The notes beneath the pieces were generated by a model. That model had not been told where the DNA came from, did no database searches, and was given only the letters and a program-made list of their open reading frames with translations. A program made the translations under genes and the position numbers. Below are positions 52,636 to 60,819 of a stretch of DNA of 64,000 bases, piece after piece (position 1 is the stretch's first letter; each line of letters begins with the position of its first letter). Source of the stretch: Thermoleophilaceae bacterium (GTDB taxonomy: Bacteria; Actinomycetota; Thermoleophilia; Solirubrobacterales; Thermoleophilaceae); the NCBI GenBank assembly GCA_030447905.1, contig JAUJNZ010000005.1:16780-80779 (forward strand), in the 5' to 3' direction.

Positions 52636-54773
52636 CCGAGCAGTCGTCCGGTGGAGTTTCTATAGACACGGGCATCGCCCGCCGCTTCGCCGATACGCGA
52701 GAGCTGACCCCGGCCGAGGCCCTCACCGCCCCCCTGCGCTCGATCCCGCGACCGAGCCGGCTGCGCGCGCCGCTCGGGCTCCGGGGGCGCGCCGCCGAGG
52801 CGGCGACGATCCTCGGGCTCGAGACCCTCGGCGACGTGCTCGAGCACCTCCCCGATCGTCACCTCGACCGCGAGGAGCGCACGCTCGCCTCGCTGGCTCC
52901 AGGGGAGGAGGCGACCGTGGGCGTCGTGATCAAGGGCATCGACACCCGCCCGATGCGCCGCCGGCGCGGTGTGCGCGTCGAGGCTCGGGTCGCCGACGCG
53001 AGCGGACCGGCTCTCGCCGTCTGGTTCAACCAGCCCTGGGTCGCGCGCCAGCTCGGACCGGGCGCCAGCGTGCTGCTGCGCGGAGCGCTCAAGCGCCGCA
53101 ACGAGTTCCACGTCCGCGAGTGGGAGCAGGACGACGGCGCCGACGCGGCGGTGCATACGCTCGGGCGGGTAGCCGTCTACCGGGCGGCAGAGGGCATCAG
53201 CAAGCGGGCGCTGCGCGAGCTCGCTCAGCGCGCGCGCGACGCGGTGGGCGAGGTGGTCGAGCCCCTCCCGGCCGCGCTCAGGGTCGCAGACCGCCTCCCC
53301 GACCGGGCCGCGGCGCTGGCCGCCGCCCACTTCCCCGAGACCAACGAAGACTTCGACGCCGCGCGCGAGCGCCTCGCCCTCGAGGAGCTGCTTCTGCTCG
53401 AGATCGCTCTCGGACGGCGCAAGCGTGAGCGCCGCGCCCGCCGCCGCGCGGTCGCTCTGGCGCTCGACGGTGGTCTCGCCGAGCCGTGGCGCGCGGCGCT
53501 TCCGTTCGAGCTCACCGGCGAGCAGCAGTCGGCGATCGCGGCGCTCGACCGCGACCTCGCCTCGGAGGCGGCAATGCACCGACTGCTCATGGGTGAGGTC
53601 GGGTCAGGCAAGACGGTGGTCGCCCTCCACGCCATGCTGCGTGCAGTCGAGGACGGGCGCCAGGCCGCGCTCATGGCCCCGACCGAGACGCTGGCGGAGC
53701 AGCACCTGGCGACGCTCGACCGCCTGCTCGGAGGCCTCGTCCCGATCGCCCTGCTGACCGGGGCGACCCCGCCGGCGCGCCGGCGCGAGCTGCTCGGTCG
53801 GCTCGAGAGCGGGGAGCTGGGGCTCGTGGTCGGAACCCACGCGCTGGTCGAGCCGACCGTTCGCTTCTGCGACCTGGCCGTGGCCGTGGTCGACGAGGAG
53901 CACCGTTTCGGGGTGCGCCAGCGCGAGGCGCTCGACGCCAAGGCCCGCGAGGGGCGGGCGCCGCACCTGATGCACCTGACCGCTACGCCGATCCCGCGCA
54001 CGCTCGAGCTCACGAGCTACGGCGATCTCGAGGTCACCGCGCTGCACGAGCTGCCGCACGGACGTCGAGCGGTCGAGACCCACGTGGTCTCGGGCGAGCG
54101 CGCCCGCGCCCGCGCGTACGAGCGCGCGCGAGAGGAGATCGCCCGCGGGCGTCAGTGCTTCGTAGTGTGCTCGCTCGTCGAGGAGTCAGAGGCGCTCCAG
54201 GCCCGGGCAGCGACCGCCGAGGCCGAGCGCCTGCGAGAGACGGAGTTCTCAGACCAGCGCGTGGCGCTCGTGCACGGCCAGCTCCCTTCGGCCCAGAAGC
54301 AGGCGGCGATGCGGGAGTTCGCCTCGGGCTCGGCCGACGTGCTCGTCGCGACGAGCGTGATCGAGGTCGGCATCGACGTGCCCAACGCGACGACGATGCT
54401 GATCGAGGAGGCCGAGCGCTACGGCCTCGCCCAGCTCCACCAGCTGCGCGGGCGCGTCGGTCGCGGCGAGCGCGGCGGTGTGTGCATCCTGTTCGGCGAC
54501 CCCAAGCTGCCGAGGCTCGAGGCGATCGCCCGCGAGTCGAACGGCTTCCGGCTCGCCGAGGTCGACCTCGAGCTGCGAGGAGCGGGGGAGGTGCTCGGGA
54601 CGCGCCAGCACGGCCTGCCGCGGCTCCGGTTCGCCGAGCTCCCCCAGGACCGGGACCTGCTCGTGCGCGCTAGGGCGCGCGCCGAAGCGCTGCTCGAGTC
54701 CGATCCGCGGCTCGAAGCGCCCGAGCACGCGCTGCTGCGAGCGGCGCTCGAGGCACGCTTCGATGACGCCTAG
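52611..54773 (+). CDS. recG: ATP-dependent DNA helicase RecG
   Basis: This helicase reverses stalled replication forks and processes branched DNA. It is about 720 residues long. An N-terminal wedge/OB domain (GLRGRAAEAATILGLETLGDVLEHLPDRH) is followed by the SF2 core: Walker A GEVGSGKT (328-335), TETLAEQH, Walker B VVDEEHRFG, and the C-lobe with DVLVATSVIEVGIDVPNA and QLRGRVGRGE. The start is a GTG at 52611 or 52614, inside the fakA 3' end; no ATG, GTG or TTG in this frame lies between the fakA stop and the conserved region. rsmD follows after 222 bp with no evident gene between. Confidence 0.95.
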   Translation: MVAAQRGIAEQSSGGVSIDTGIARRFADTRELTPAEALTAPLRSIPRPSRLRAPLGLRGRAAEAATILGLETLGDVLEHLPDRHLDREERTLASLAPGEEATVGVVIKGIDTRPMRRRRGVRVEARVADASGPALAVWFNQPWVARQLGPGASVLLRGALKRRNEFHVREWEQDDGADAAVHTLGRVAVYRAAEGISKRALRELAQRARDAVGEVVEPLPAALRVADRLPDRAAALAAAHFPETNEDFDAARERLALEELLLLEIALGRRKRERRARRRAVALALDGGLAEPWRAALPFELTGEQQSAIAALDRDLASEAAMHRLLMGEVGSGKTVVALHAMLRAVEDGRQAALMAPTETLAEQHLATLDRLLGGLVPIALLTGATPPARRRELLGRLESGELGLVVGTHALVEPTVRFCDLAVAVVDEEHRFGVRQREALDAKAREGRAPHLMHLTATPIPRTLELTSYGDLEVTALHELPHGRRAVETHVVSGERARARAYERAREEIARGRQCFVVCSLVEESEALQARAATAEAERLRETEFSDQRVALVHGQLPSAQKQAAMREFASGSADVLVATSVIEVGIDVPNATTMLIEEAERYGLAQLHQLRGRVGRGERGGVCILFGDPKLPRLEAIARESNGFRLAEVDLELRGAGEVLGTRQHGLPRLRFAELPQDRDLLVRARARAEALLESDPRLEAPEHALLRAALEARFDDA

Positions 54774-54995
54774 CGCTCCCGTCCGCCTCTCCTCTCCCCC
54801 GGCCGGAGCCACCGCGTGCCCACCCACTACGGCGGCGAGCTCCATGCGGTCGTGGCCGGAGACGGGCCGGCCACTCGGCCTCCTGATCGCCGCCACCGTC
54901 CTCTCGTGCGGCTGGGCGCTCGCGACCGCCGGCCTCAAGAGTCCATGCGTGTCGATGACCTCGAGCTGGCCGCGCCGCCGGTCGAGTAGGTCTGG

Positions 54996-55523
54996 TTGCG
55001 CGTAGTCGCTGGCCAGCTGCGCGGCCGCCGCCTCATCGCTCCGCCCGGCCGCGGCACCCGCCCCACCTCGGACCGCGTGCGCGAGGCGCTCTTCTCGATC
55101 CTCGGGCCGCTCGGGGGAGCGCGCGTGCTCGACCTGTTCGCGGGCTCGGGAGCGCTCGGGATCGAGAGTCTCTCGCGGGGGGCGCGGCACGCGACCTTCG
55201 TCGACCGGGACGCCCGGGCGATCGCGGCGATCGGACGCAACCTTGCTGCCCTCGAGCTCGACACGGCCGTCGTCGATCGCCGCGACGCCCTCGCCTTCCT
55301 GAGCCAGGCGACCGGCCCGTGGGACCTCGTCTTCCTCGACCCGCCATATGATGACGCTCCACGCTGGGGCCAGACGCTCTCCCGCGCTCTCCCGGCCGTG
55401 CTCTCCTCAGAGGCACGCATCGTGACCGAGTCCGACACCCGATCCCCCCTGGTCCTCGACCTGCCGCTCGAGGTCGACCGCGCCTACGGCGATACCCGGA
55501 TCGCCGTCCACCGTGGCGCCTGA
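54996..55523 (+). CDS. rsmD: 16S rRNA (guanine(966)-N(2))-methyltransferase RsmD
   Basis: This SAM-dependent enzyme methylates G966 of 16S rRNA. It is 175 residues long. MRVVAGQLRGRRLIAPPG is the usual N-terminus, VLDLFAGSGALGIESLSRG the SAM-binding motif I, and VFLDPPYDD the N6/N2-adenine/guanine methylase catalytic (D/N)PPY motif. The start is TTG 54996. It overlaps coaD by 11 bp; rsmD-coaD is a very common pair. Confidence 0.95.
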   Translation: MRVVAGQLRGRRLIAPPGRGTRPTSDRVREALFSILGPLGGARVLDLFAGSGALGIESLSRGARHATFVDRDARAIAAIGRNLAALELDTAVVDRRDALAFLSQATGPWDLVFLDPPYDDAPRWGQTLSRALPAVLSSEARIVTESDTRSPLVLDLPLEVDRAYGDTRIAVHRGA

Positions 55524-56016
55524 GCGCGCCGGAGTGGCGGTCTGTCCGGGTTCCTACGACCCCGTGACCTTCGGTCACCTCGACATCATCGCCCGCACGG
55601 CGGCCATCTACGAGCGGGTCATCGTGGCCGTGGTCAACGTCACCATCCGCAAGCAGCAGACCCTGTTCAGCGCCGAGGAGCGGTGCGAGATGATCGCGGC
55701 CGAGGTCGAGAAATTCGGGAATGTGCAGGTCAAATCCTTTGATAGGCTCATCGTCGATTTCGCCCGGGAGCACGGCGCCAACGCGATCGTGAAGGGGCTC
55801 CGCGCGATCTCTGACTTCGAGTACGAGTTCGAGATGAACCAGCTGAACCGTAAGATGGCGCCCGACGTCGAGTCGATCTACATGATGTCCTCCCCCCAGT
55901 ACAGCTTCCTGAGTTCGAGCGGCGTGAAGGAGCTCGCGACCTTCGGGGGCGACCTCGCCGATCTCGTCCCCCGCGCCGTGGCGACACGGCTCGAGGATCA
56001 GCTCAAGCGCCGCTAG
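55513..56016 (+). CDS. coaD: Phosphopantetheine adenylyltransferase
   Basis: This enzyme transfers AMP to 4'-phosphopantetheine, the penultimate and often rate-limiting step in coenzyme A synthesis. It is 167 residues long. PGSYDPVTFGHLDIIARTA is the nucleotidyltransferase (T/H)xGH motif with H22; KGLRAISDFEYEFEMNQLNR and SSPQYSFLSSSGVKELA are the other conserved elements. GTG 55513 overlaps the rsmD end. It supplies CoA for the pdh and fatty-acid enzymes in the window. Confidence 0.95.
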   Translation: MAPERAGVAVCPGSYDPVTFGHLDIIARTAAIYERVIVAVVNVTIRKQQTLFSAEERCEMIAAEVEKFGNVQVKSFDRLIVDFAREHGANAIVKGLRAISDFEYEFEMNQLNRKMAPDVESIYMMSSPQYSFLSSSGVKELATFGGDLADLVPRAVATRLEDQLKRR

Positions 56017-56043
56017 CCGACCCCGACGGAGAGAACGCCCCGC

Positions 56044-56508
56044 ATGGATGTCCTCGTTCTGATCGACAAGCTCGACGATTCGATCCACAACGGCAAGCCG
56101 GTGCCGCTGACCGACCAAGTCCGCGTCGAGCGCGAGGAGATCTACGACATCCTCGATCAGATGCGGGCGACGGTGCCGGAGGAGATCAAGCAGGCGCGCT
56201 GGATCGTCAAGGAGCGCCAGGAGATGCTGGCCGAGGCCAAGCGCGAGGCCGAGCGCATCATCCGCGAGGCCCGCGACCAGCAGGAGCGGCTGATCAACCA
56301 GCAGGAGGTCGTGCGCCTGGCCGAGCGCCAGGCCGAGGACATCGTCGAGGAGGCGCGCTCGCGCGAACGCGAGATCCGCCTCGGCGCCGAGGACTACGCC
56401 GACGACATCCTCAACACGCTCGAGGTCAACCTTCAGAAGTTCACGCAGGCCGTCCAGCGTGGGCGCGAGCGGCTGGCCGGGCGCGAGCAGGGCGCCGAGG
56501 TCGGGTAG
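56044..56508 (+). CDS. DivIVA-like coiled-coil protein, SepIVA-like
   Basis: A 154-residue charged coiled-coil protein. MDVLVLIDKLDDSIHNGKPV at the start is highly characteristic of the actinobacterial DivIVA-like family that includes mycobacterial SepIVA (Rv2927c), a septal factor. Residues ~55-140 are an uninterrupted heptad-type coil (EERQEMLAEAKREAERIIRE and onward). In mycobacteria the gene sits beside the DUF177, rnc and smc genes; here the same cluster follows, with a sulfite-oxidase-like and a VOC gene inserted. A role in septation or envelope growth is therefore likely. The cluster comparison is from memory. Confidence 0.82.
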   Translation: MDVLVLIDKLDDSIHNGKPVPLTDQVRVEREEIYDILDQMRATVPEEIKQARWIVKERQEMLAEAKREAERIIREARDQQERLINQQEVVRLAERQAEDIVEEARSREREIRLGAEDYADDILNTLEVNLQKFTQAVQRGRERLAGREQGAEVG

Positions 56509-56563
56509 GGCACGGGTCCCGGCGCGCCTGCGCCACTTCGCGCGCGGGTAGGGAGATTCCGCC

Positions 56564-57703
56564 ATGCCCTGGGGCAAGCGCGCCAATCTGGTCGTCCACG
56601 GGGACGATCCGTTCAACGCCGAGCCGCCGCGCGCGGCCCTCGCCGACGAGCCCGTGACCTCGCTCGACGCCTTCTACGTGCGCAATCACGGGCCGGTCCC
56701 CGAGATCGATCCGTCGTCCTGGCGTCTGCGCGTCGACGGGCTGGTGGAGCGTGAGCTCGAGCTCTCGCTCGACGAGCTCAGGTCGCGGTTCGCTCAGCAC
56801 GAGGAAGCGGCGACGCTTCAGTGCGCCGGCAATCGCCGCGTCGGCTTCCTCTCGTTCCGTGACATCCCGGGCGAAGCGCCGTGGGGACCGGGCGCCACCG
56901 GGACCGCGGTCTGGGCCGGCGTTCGCCTGACCGACCTTCTTGCCGCAGCGGGGATCGAGGAGAACGCCGACCACGTCGCCTTCCTCGGCGCCGATGTATC
57001 TGAGGAGCCCGAGCCGCCGCAGCCCTTCGGCGCCTCGCTCCCCCGCCACAAGGCGACCGCCGAAGAGGTGCTGGTCGCCTGGAGCATGAACGGCGAGCCG
57101 TTGCCGGCGGTGCACGGGGCGCCCGTCCGCCTCGTCGTTCCCGGCTACATCGGGGCACGCAGCGTCAAGTGGCTCGAGCGGATAACCGCGCAGGCCGAGC
57201 CGTCCGACAACTTCTTCCAGGCCGAGACTTACCGTCTGCTGCCCGCCGAGGCGGACCCCGACGCGATTGCGCCGGGCGAGGGGGTCGCCCTCGGCGCGGT
57301 GGCGGTCAACGCCGAGGTTCTCTCCCCCGACGATCGCGCGACCGTCACGCCGGGGCCGCTGCGGGTATCGGGCTACGCGTTCGCCGGCGACGATCGCCGC
57401 ATCGTGCGCGTCGACGTCTCGACCGACGAGGGGCGCAGCTGGCGCCAGGCCGACCTGCTCGGCCAGCACGGTCCCTGGACCTGGCGCCTGTGGGAGACAG
57501 AGGTGGAGGTAGGCGCCGAGACGACCGACATCGTCGCCCGCGCCTGGGACAGCGCGACCGCCGCCCAGCCCGAGAGCGCCGCCCCCCTCTGGAACCCGAA
57601 GGGCTACGTGAACAACGCGTGGGCGCGGGTGGCCGTCACCGTGGATCGTCCGGCGGCTGGTGCAGCCCGAACGACGAGCCCTGGTCGTCGCGACACAGCT
57701 TGA
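56564..57703 (+). CDS. Sulfite-oxidase-family molybdopterin enzyme
   Basis: A 379-residue cytoplasmic-looking enzyme of the sulfite oxidase (SUOX) family. The Mo-coordinating Cys is C87 in ATLQCAGNRRVGF. GTAVWAGVRLTDLL, AWSMNGEPLPAVHGAPVRLV and PGYIGARSVKWLERI are family signatures, and the C-terminal ~115 residues are the Ig-like SUOX dimerisation domain (VSGYAFAGDDRRIVRVDVST). No heme domain, Tat signal or cytochrome partner is evident, so the electron acceptor and substrate (sulfite or another oxyanion/sulfoxide) are uncertain. Its last 68 bp overlap, tail to tail, a VOC gene on the other strand. The modABC operon at 36-38.7 kb would supply molybdate. Confidence 0.9.
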   Translation: MPWGKRANLVVHGDDPFNAEPPRAALADEPVTSLDAFYVRNHGPVPEIDPSSWRLRVDGLVERELELSLDELRSRFAQHEEAATLQCAGNRRVGFLSFRDIPGEAPWGPGATGTAVWAGVRLTDLLAAAGIEENADHVAFLGADVSEEPEPPQPFGASLPRHKATAEEVLVAWSMNGEPLPAVHGAPVRLVVPGYIGARSVKWLERITAQAEPSDNFFQAETYRLLPAEADPDAIAPGEGVALGAVAVNAEVLSPDDRATVTPGPLRVSGYAFAGDDRRIVRVDVSTDEGRSWRQADLLGQHGPWTWRLWETEVEVGAETTDIVARAWDSATAAQPESAAPLWNPKGYVNNAWARVAVTVDRPAAGAARTTSPGRRDTA

Positions 57704-58001
57704 AGCGCCCGAACCGGGCCTGCGAGTCGGCGTCGCCCTCGATGTCCATCTCCTCGACGGTTCCTCCGAGCTCACGCACACGGGTGAGCGCAGCCTCCAT
57801 GTCGCTGACCCGGAAGAAGACGTAGGGGCTGGCTCCCCTGTCGCCGCCGTGCATCCCGCCCCTCACGTTTGGGGCGCCGATCACAAAGCCCCCAGACGGT
57901 CCGGGCTCGAAGCGCCACCGGTCGAACAGGCCCTCGTAGAACGCGCGCGCGCGCTCGGTGTCCTCGACGCCGATCTCGAAGAACGCCAGCTCGCCTGCCA
58001 T
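57636..58001 (-). CDS. VOC-superfamily (glyoxalase/bleomycin-resistance fold) protein
   Basis: A single 121-residue VOC domain with two beta-alpha-beta-beta-beta motifs: LAFFEIGVEDTERARAFYEGLF and SPYVFFRVSDMEAALTRVRELG. VOC proteins bind divalent metal, or drug or antibiotic ligands; the canonical metal-binding residues are not all clear here, so its activity (glyoxalase, dioxygenase or binding protein) is unknown. The ATG at 58001 has a GGGAG site. Its 3' end overlaps the molybdoenzyme gene by 68 bp. Confidence 0.85.
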   Translation of the reverse strand: MAGELAFFEIGVEDTERARAFYEGLFDRWRFEPGPSGGFVIGAPNVRGGMHGGDRGASPYVFFRVSDMEAALTRVRELGGTVEEMDIEGDADSQARFGRFKLCRDDQGSSFGLHQPPDDPR

Positions 58002-58083
58002 CGGTCTCCCTTCCCTCGCACGCGGGTTGTCCGGGGGACTGTACGCGGTCGCCAGAGGGGAGGTCTCGGGCTAACCTCGAGGC

Positions 58084-58596
58084 ATGGCCCTGGAGACCCA
58101 TACGCTCGACCTCGGACAGCTCGCGCTGACCTCTGGCGAGGGCCGTCGCCTCGACCTCGAGACCCGCGTCGAGCCGCTCGTCCTCGCCGGGCAGCACTAC
58201 GCCCCGGAGGCCGCCGTACCCGTGCGGATCGACGTATCGCGTACGACGAACGGCTACTCGCTGCGGCTGCGCGCCGACGTTGCGCTCGAGGGCCCCTGCA
58301 TGCGCTGTCTCGAGCGCGCCGGCCGCGAGATACCGATCGACGGGCGCGAGGTCGATCAGCCCGGGGGCGGCGAGGACCTCACCTCGCCCTACGTCCAGGG
58401 CGACGAGCTCGACCTGGGCGCCTGGGCGCGCGATGCGCTCGCACTCGCCCTGCCCGCCCAGATCGTCTGCCGCGAGGAGTGCCGGGGGCTGTGCGCGATC
58501 TGCGGGCAGAACCTCAATTTCGCGGGGCCCGAGCACGGTCACGAGCCGGAGCCGGACCCGCGCTGGGCCGCGCTGCGTGAGCTGCGCCTCGATTAG
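58084..58596 (+). CDS. DUF177 family protein (YceD-like)
   Basis: A 170-residue protein of the DUF177/YceD family, almost always next to rpmF. LEGPCMRCLERAGREI and IVCREECRGLCAICGQNLN are its conserved Cys-rich segments (CxxC and C-x3-C-x2-C-like). The proposed role in plants and bacteria is in 23S rRNA processing or ribosome assembly. The start is ATG 58084; rpmF follows after 23 bp. It begins the conserved DUF177-rpmF-plsX-acpP-rnc-smc unit. Confidence 0.9.
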   Translation: MALETHTLDLGQLALTSGEGRRLDLETRVEPLVLAGQHYAPEAAVPVRIDVSRTTNGYSLRLRADVALEGPCMRCLERAGREIPIDGREVDQPGGGEDLTSPYVQGDELDLGAWARDALALALPAQIVCREECRGLCAICGQNLNFAGPEHGHEPEPDPRWAALRELRLD

Positions 58597-58619
58597 GGCA
58601 CGGCTAGACTGCCCGGCCG

Positions 58620-58814
58620 ATGGCCGTTCCCAAGCAGAAGCAGTCCCACGCGCGCACCAACAAGCGCCGCTCCCAGCACCGGATCACGCCGCCGGCCGCG
58701 CGCTCCTGCCCACAGTGCGGCGAGCCGCGGCTCCCCCACCGCGTCTGCGGCAACTGCGGCCACTATGCGGGCCGCGAGGTGATCGCCCCCGAGCCGATCG
58801 GGGCGGGCGAGTAG
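58620..58814 (+). CDS. rpmF: 50S ribosomal protein L32 (zinc-binding type)
   Basis: Large-subunit protein of 64 residues. MAVPKQKQSHARTNKRRSQH is the usual L32 N-terminus, and C30, C33, C43 and C46 (CPQC, CGNC) form its zinc ribbon (C+ form). It is near-certainly co-transcribed with DUF177 and plsX. Confidence 0.96.
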   Translation: MAVPKQKQSHARTNKRRSQHRITPPAARSCPQCGEPRLPHRVCGNCGHYAGREVIAPEPIGAGE

Positions 58815-58854
58815 GCGCCTGCGTAGCCGCCGGGCGCGCGCCCTCCATCGGCCG

Positions 58855-59853
58855 GTGATCGCGCTCGACGTGAACGGCGCCCACGCCGGCCCCGCCGTGG
58901 TGGTCGAAGGCGCCCGCCACGCCCCCACCGCGGTCACCCTCTTCGGGCCGGCGGCCGAGATCGCCGACCCGCCGGGCGATGTCGTCGACGCGCCGGTCGC
59001 GATCGGGGGCGACGAGGAGCCGTCTCTGGCGGTGCGATCGAAGCCCGACGCGTCGATCGTGCAGGCGGCGCGCGCGGTCGGGGACGGGCGGGCCGAGGCG
59101 CTCGTCTCGGCGGGGGCCACGGGTGCTGTGCTCGCCGCCTCGCTGTTTCACGTCAAGCGCCTGCGGGGGGTCTCGCGCCCGGCGATCGCCGTTCTCCTGC
59201 CCGTCCCCGGCCATCCCACCCTGCTGCTCGACGCCGGCGCCAACGTCGAGGTCAGGCCCGAGCACCTGGTGCAGTTCGCGCTCATGGGCGCCGCGTTCAT
59301 GCGCGCCGTACACGGGGCGGAGCGTCCGCGCGTCGGCCTGCTCTCGGTGGGGGAAGAGGCGGCCAAGGGGACGTCCGACGTGGTCGAGGCCCACGCGCGG
59401 CTCGCCGCGGTCGAGGCGGGGGAGTTCGACTTCGCCGGTAACGTCGAGGGCCACGCCGTGACCGCCGGCGCCGTCGATGTCGTGGTCACCGACGGCTTCA
59501 CCGGCAACGTCGCGCTCAAGGTCATGGAGGGGGCGGCGAAGACGGTGGTCGGGGCGGTCCGGGCGGCGATCGGCTCCTCGCCGCTCGCCGCAGTCGGGGG
59601 CCTGCTCGTGCACGGGCGCCTCGGCGGGCTGCGCCGCGACCTCGACCCCAACACCACGGGCGGCGCGGTGTTGCTCGGTCTGCGCCGGCCGGTGGTGATC
59701 GCTCACGGCGGCTCGAGCGCCGAGGGGATCGCCAACGCGCTGCGGCTCGCCCGGCGCGCGGTCGACGAGCGGGCGGTCGAGCGGACGGCCGCGGCGCTCG
59801 AGGCGGCGGGGACTCTGCGGTCCGCCGGCACTGCTAGCGTCGCCGAACCATGA
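58855..59853 (+). CDS. plsX: Phosphate acyltransferase PlsX
   Basis: This enzyme makes acyl-phosphate from acyl-ACP to start phospholipid synthesis. It is 332 residues long. The conserved core holds SKPDASIVQAARAVGDGRAEALVSAGATGAVLA, LLLDAGANVEVRPEHLVQFALMG, LLSVGEEAAKG and VVTDGFTGNVALKVMEGAA. The N-terminus, VIALDVNGAHAGPAVVVEGA, departs from the usual IALDAMGGDHAP, and the N-terminal ~55 residues look shortened relative to the family. The start is GTG 58855. Its stop overlaps acpP as ATGA. Confidence 0.93.
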   Translation: MIALDVNGAHAGPAVVVEGARHAPTAVTLFGPAAEIADPPGDVVDAPVAIGGDEEPSLAVRSKPDASIVQAARAVGDGRAEALVSAGATGAVLAASLFHVKRLRGVSRPAIAVLLPVPGHPTLLLDAGANVEVRPEHLVQFALMGAAFMRAVHGAERPRVGLLSVGEEAAKGTSDVVEAHARLAAVEAGEFDFAGNVEGHAVTAGAVDVVVTDGFTGNVALKVMEGAAKTVVGAVRAAIGSSPLAAVGGLLVHGRLGGLRRDLDPNTTGGAVLLGLRRPVVIAHGGSSAEGIANALRLARRAVDERAVERTAAALEAAGTLRSAGTASVAEP

Positions 59854-60104
59854 CCCGAGAGGAAGTGCTCGCGCGCGTGCGTTCCCATCTGGCGTCGGAG
59901 CTCGAGCTCGATCCCGAGCGCGTCGAGGAGAGCACCCGCTTCAAGGAGGATCTGGACGCCGACTCGCTCGACCTCGTGGCCCTCGTGGTGGAGCTCGAGG
60001 ACTCCTACGGCGTGCGCATCCCGGACGAAGAGGCAGTGCGGATCGGGACCGTCGGCCAGTCCGTCGACTGCATTCTCGCCCACGCGCCCCATGGCGCTTC
60101 CTGA
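59850..60104 (+). CDS. acpP: Acyl carrier protein
   Basis: The central fatty-acid carrier, 84 residues. KEDLDADSLDLVALVVELED holds the phosphopantetheine-attachment Ser, S39 in DSL. The typical acidic helix II and IPDEEA follow. ATG 59850 overlaps the plsX stop (ATGA). Its stop TGA at 60102-60104 overlaps, as CTGA, what appears to be the rnc start. Confidence 0.94.
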   Translation: MTREEVLARVRSHLASELELDPERVEESTRFKEDLDADSLDLVALVVELEDSYGVRIPDEEAVRIGTVGQSVDCILAHAPHGAS

Positions 60105-60814
60105 CTCCGAATCCGCCCCGCGCCCTGGAAACGCTCGCTGGCCTTCTCGAGGAGCTCCCGGAGGACCTCGCGCGCCGGGCGGTCACCCACACGTCCTGGG
60201 TCGAGCGGCGCAGCGAGTCGTGGGAGCGGCTCGCTTTCCTCGGCGACGTCGTCCTGAGCCTTGCGGTCTCGACCGACATCTATCCCCGCTTCCCGGGCTT
60301 CGGGGCCGGGCGGCTGACCAAGCTGCGCGCCCAGGCGGTCAGCCGTGGCGCGTGCGCGGGGGTCGCGCGCGACCTCGGCCTGGCCGAGCGGGTGATCGCC
60401 GCCGCCCCCGACGCCTACGACGCCACGGGGCTTGTGCTAAGCGACCGCATCCTCGCGTCGGTCTGTGAGGCGGTGATCGGGGCCGCCTACCTGGCCTTTG
60501 GCTTCGAGCGCGTGGCGCCCGCGGTGGTCGAGGCGTTCGGCGACCAGGTGGAGGAGGCGCTGCGCCACCCCGTCGACTACAAGTCGGTGCTCCAGGAACG
60601 CCTGGCCCGCCGCGGCCAGAGGGTGGATTACCGGATCGACTCTGAGGAGGGGCCACCCCACGAGCGCAGCTTCGTGGCCATCGCCGAGGTCGCGGGTCGG
60701 GAGCTCGGGCGCGGCGAGGGGCGCACCAAGAAGGCCGCCGAGCAGGAGGCAGCGCTCGAGGCCCTCGGGGACGGGGAGGAGCCGGCGACGCTCGCCGAGG
60801 CGGCGGGCGGCTGA
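60101..60814 (+). CDS. rnc: Ribonuclease III, with probable CTG start and altered metal site
   Basis: A 237-residue dsRNA endonuclease as read from CTG 60101. The helical catalytic domain includes ALETLAGLLEELPEDLARRA, THTSWV, ERLAFLGDVVLSLAVS and ILASVCEAVIGAAYL; the C-terminal dsRNA-binding domain is HPVDYKSVLQERLARRG...GRTKKAAEQEAALEAL. Relative to E. coli, the E38, D45 and E117 equivalents are kept (E42, D49, E123), but E41 and D114 are replaced by A45 and S120. This frame has no ATG, GTG or TTG before 60392, which would cut off half the catalytic domain. CTG 60101 overlaps the acpP stop in the same 4-bp manner as other pairs here. An ATG at 60091 would need a one-base shift near 60121. 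Confidence 0.85.
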   Translation: MTPNPPRALETLAGLLEELPEDLARRAVTHTSWVERRSESWERLAFLGDVVLSLAVSTDIYPRFPGFGAGRLTKLRAQAVSRGACAGVARDLGLAERVIAAAPDAYDATGLVLSDRILASVCEAVIGAAYLAFGFERVAPAVVEAFGDQVEEALRHPVDYKSVLQERLARRGQRVDYRIDSEEGPPHERSFVAIAEVAGRELGRGEGRTKKAAEQEAALEALGDGEEPATLAEAAGG

Positions 60815-60819
60815 GCTAC

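Noticed and set aside
54774-54995. Small gene between recG and rsmD
   Set aside because: Short frames exist on both strands, but none has a ribosome-binding site or a recognisable sequence, and their composition looks random.
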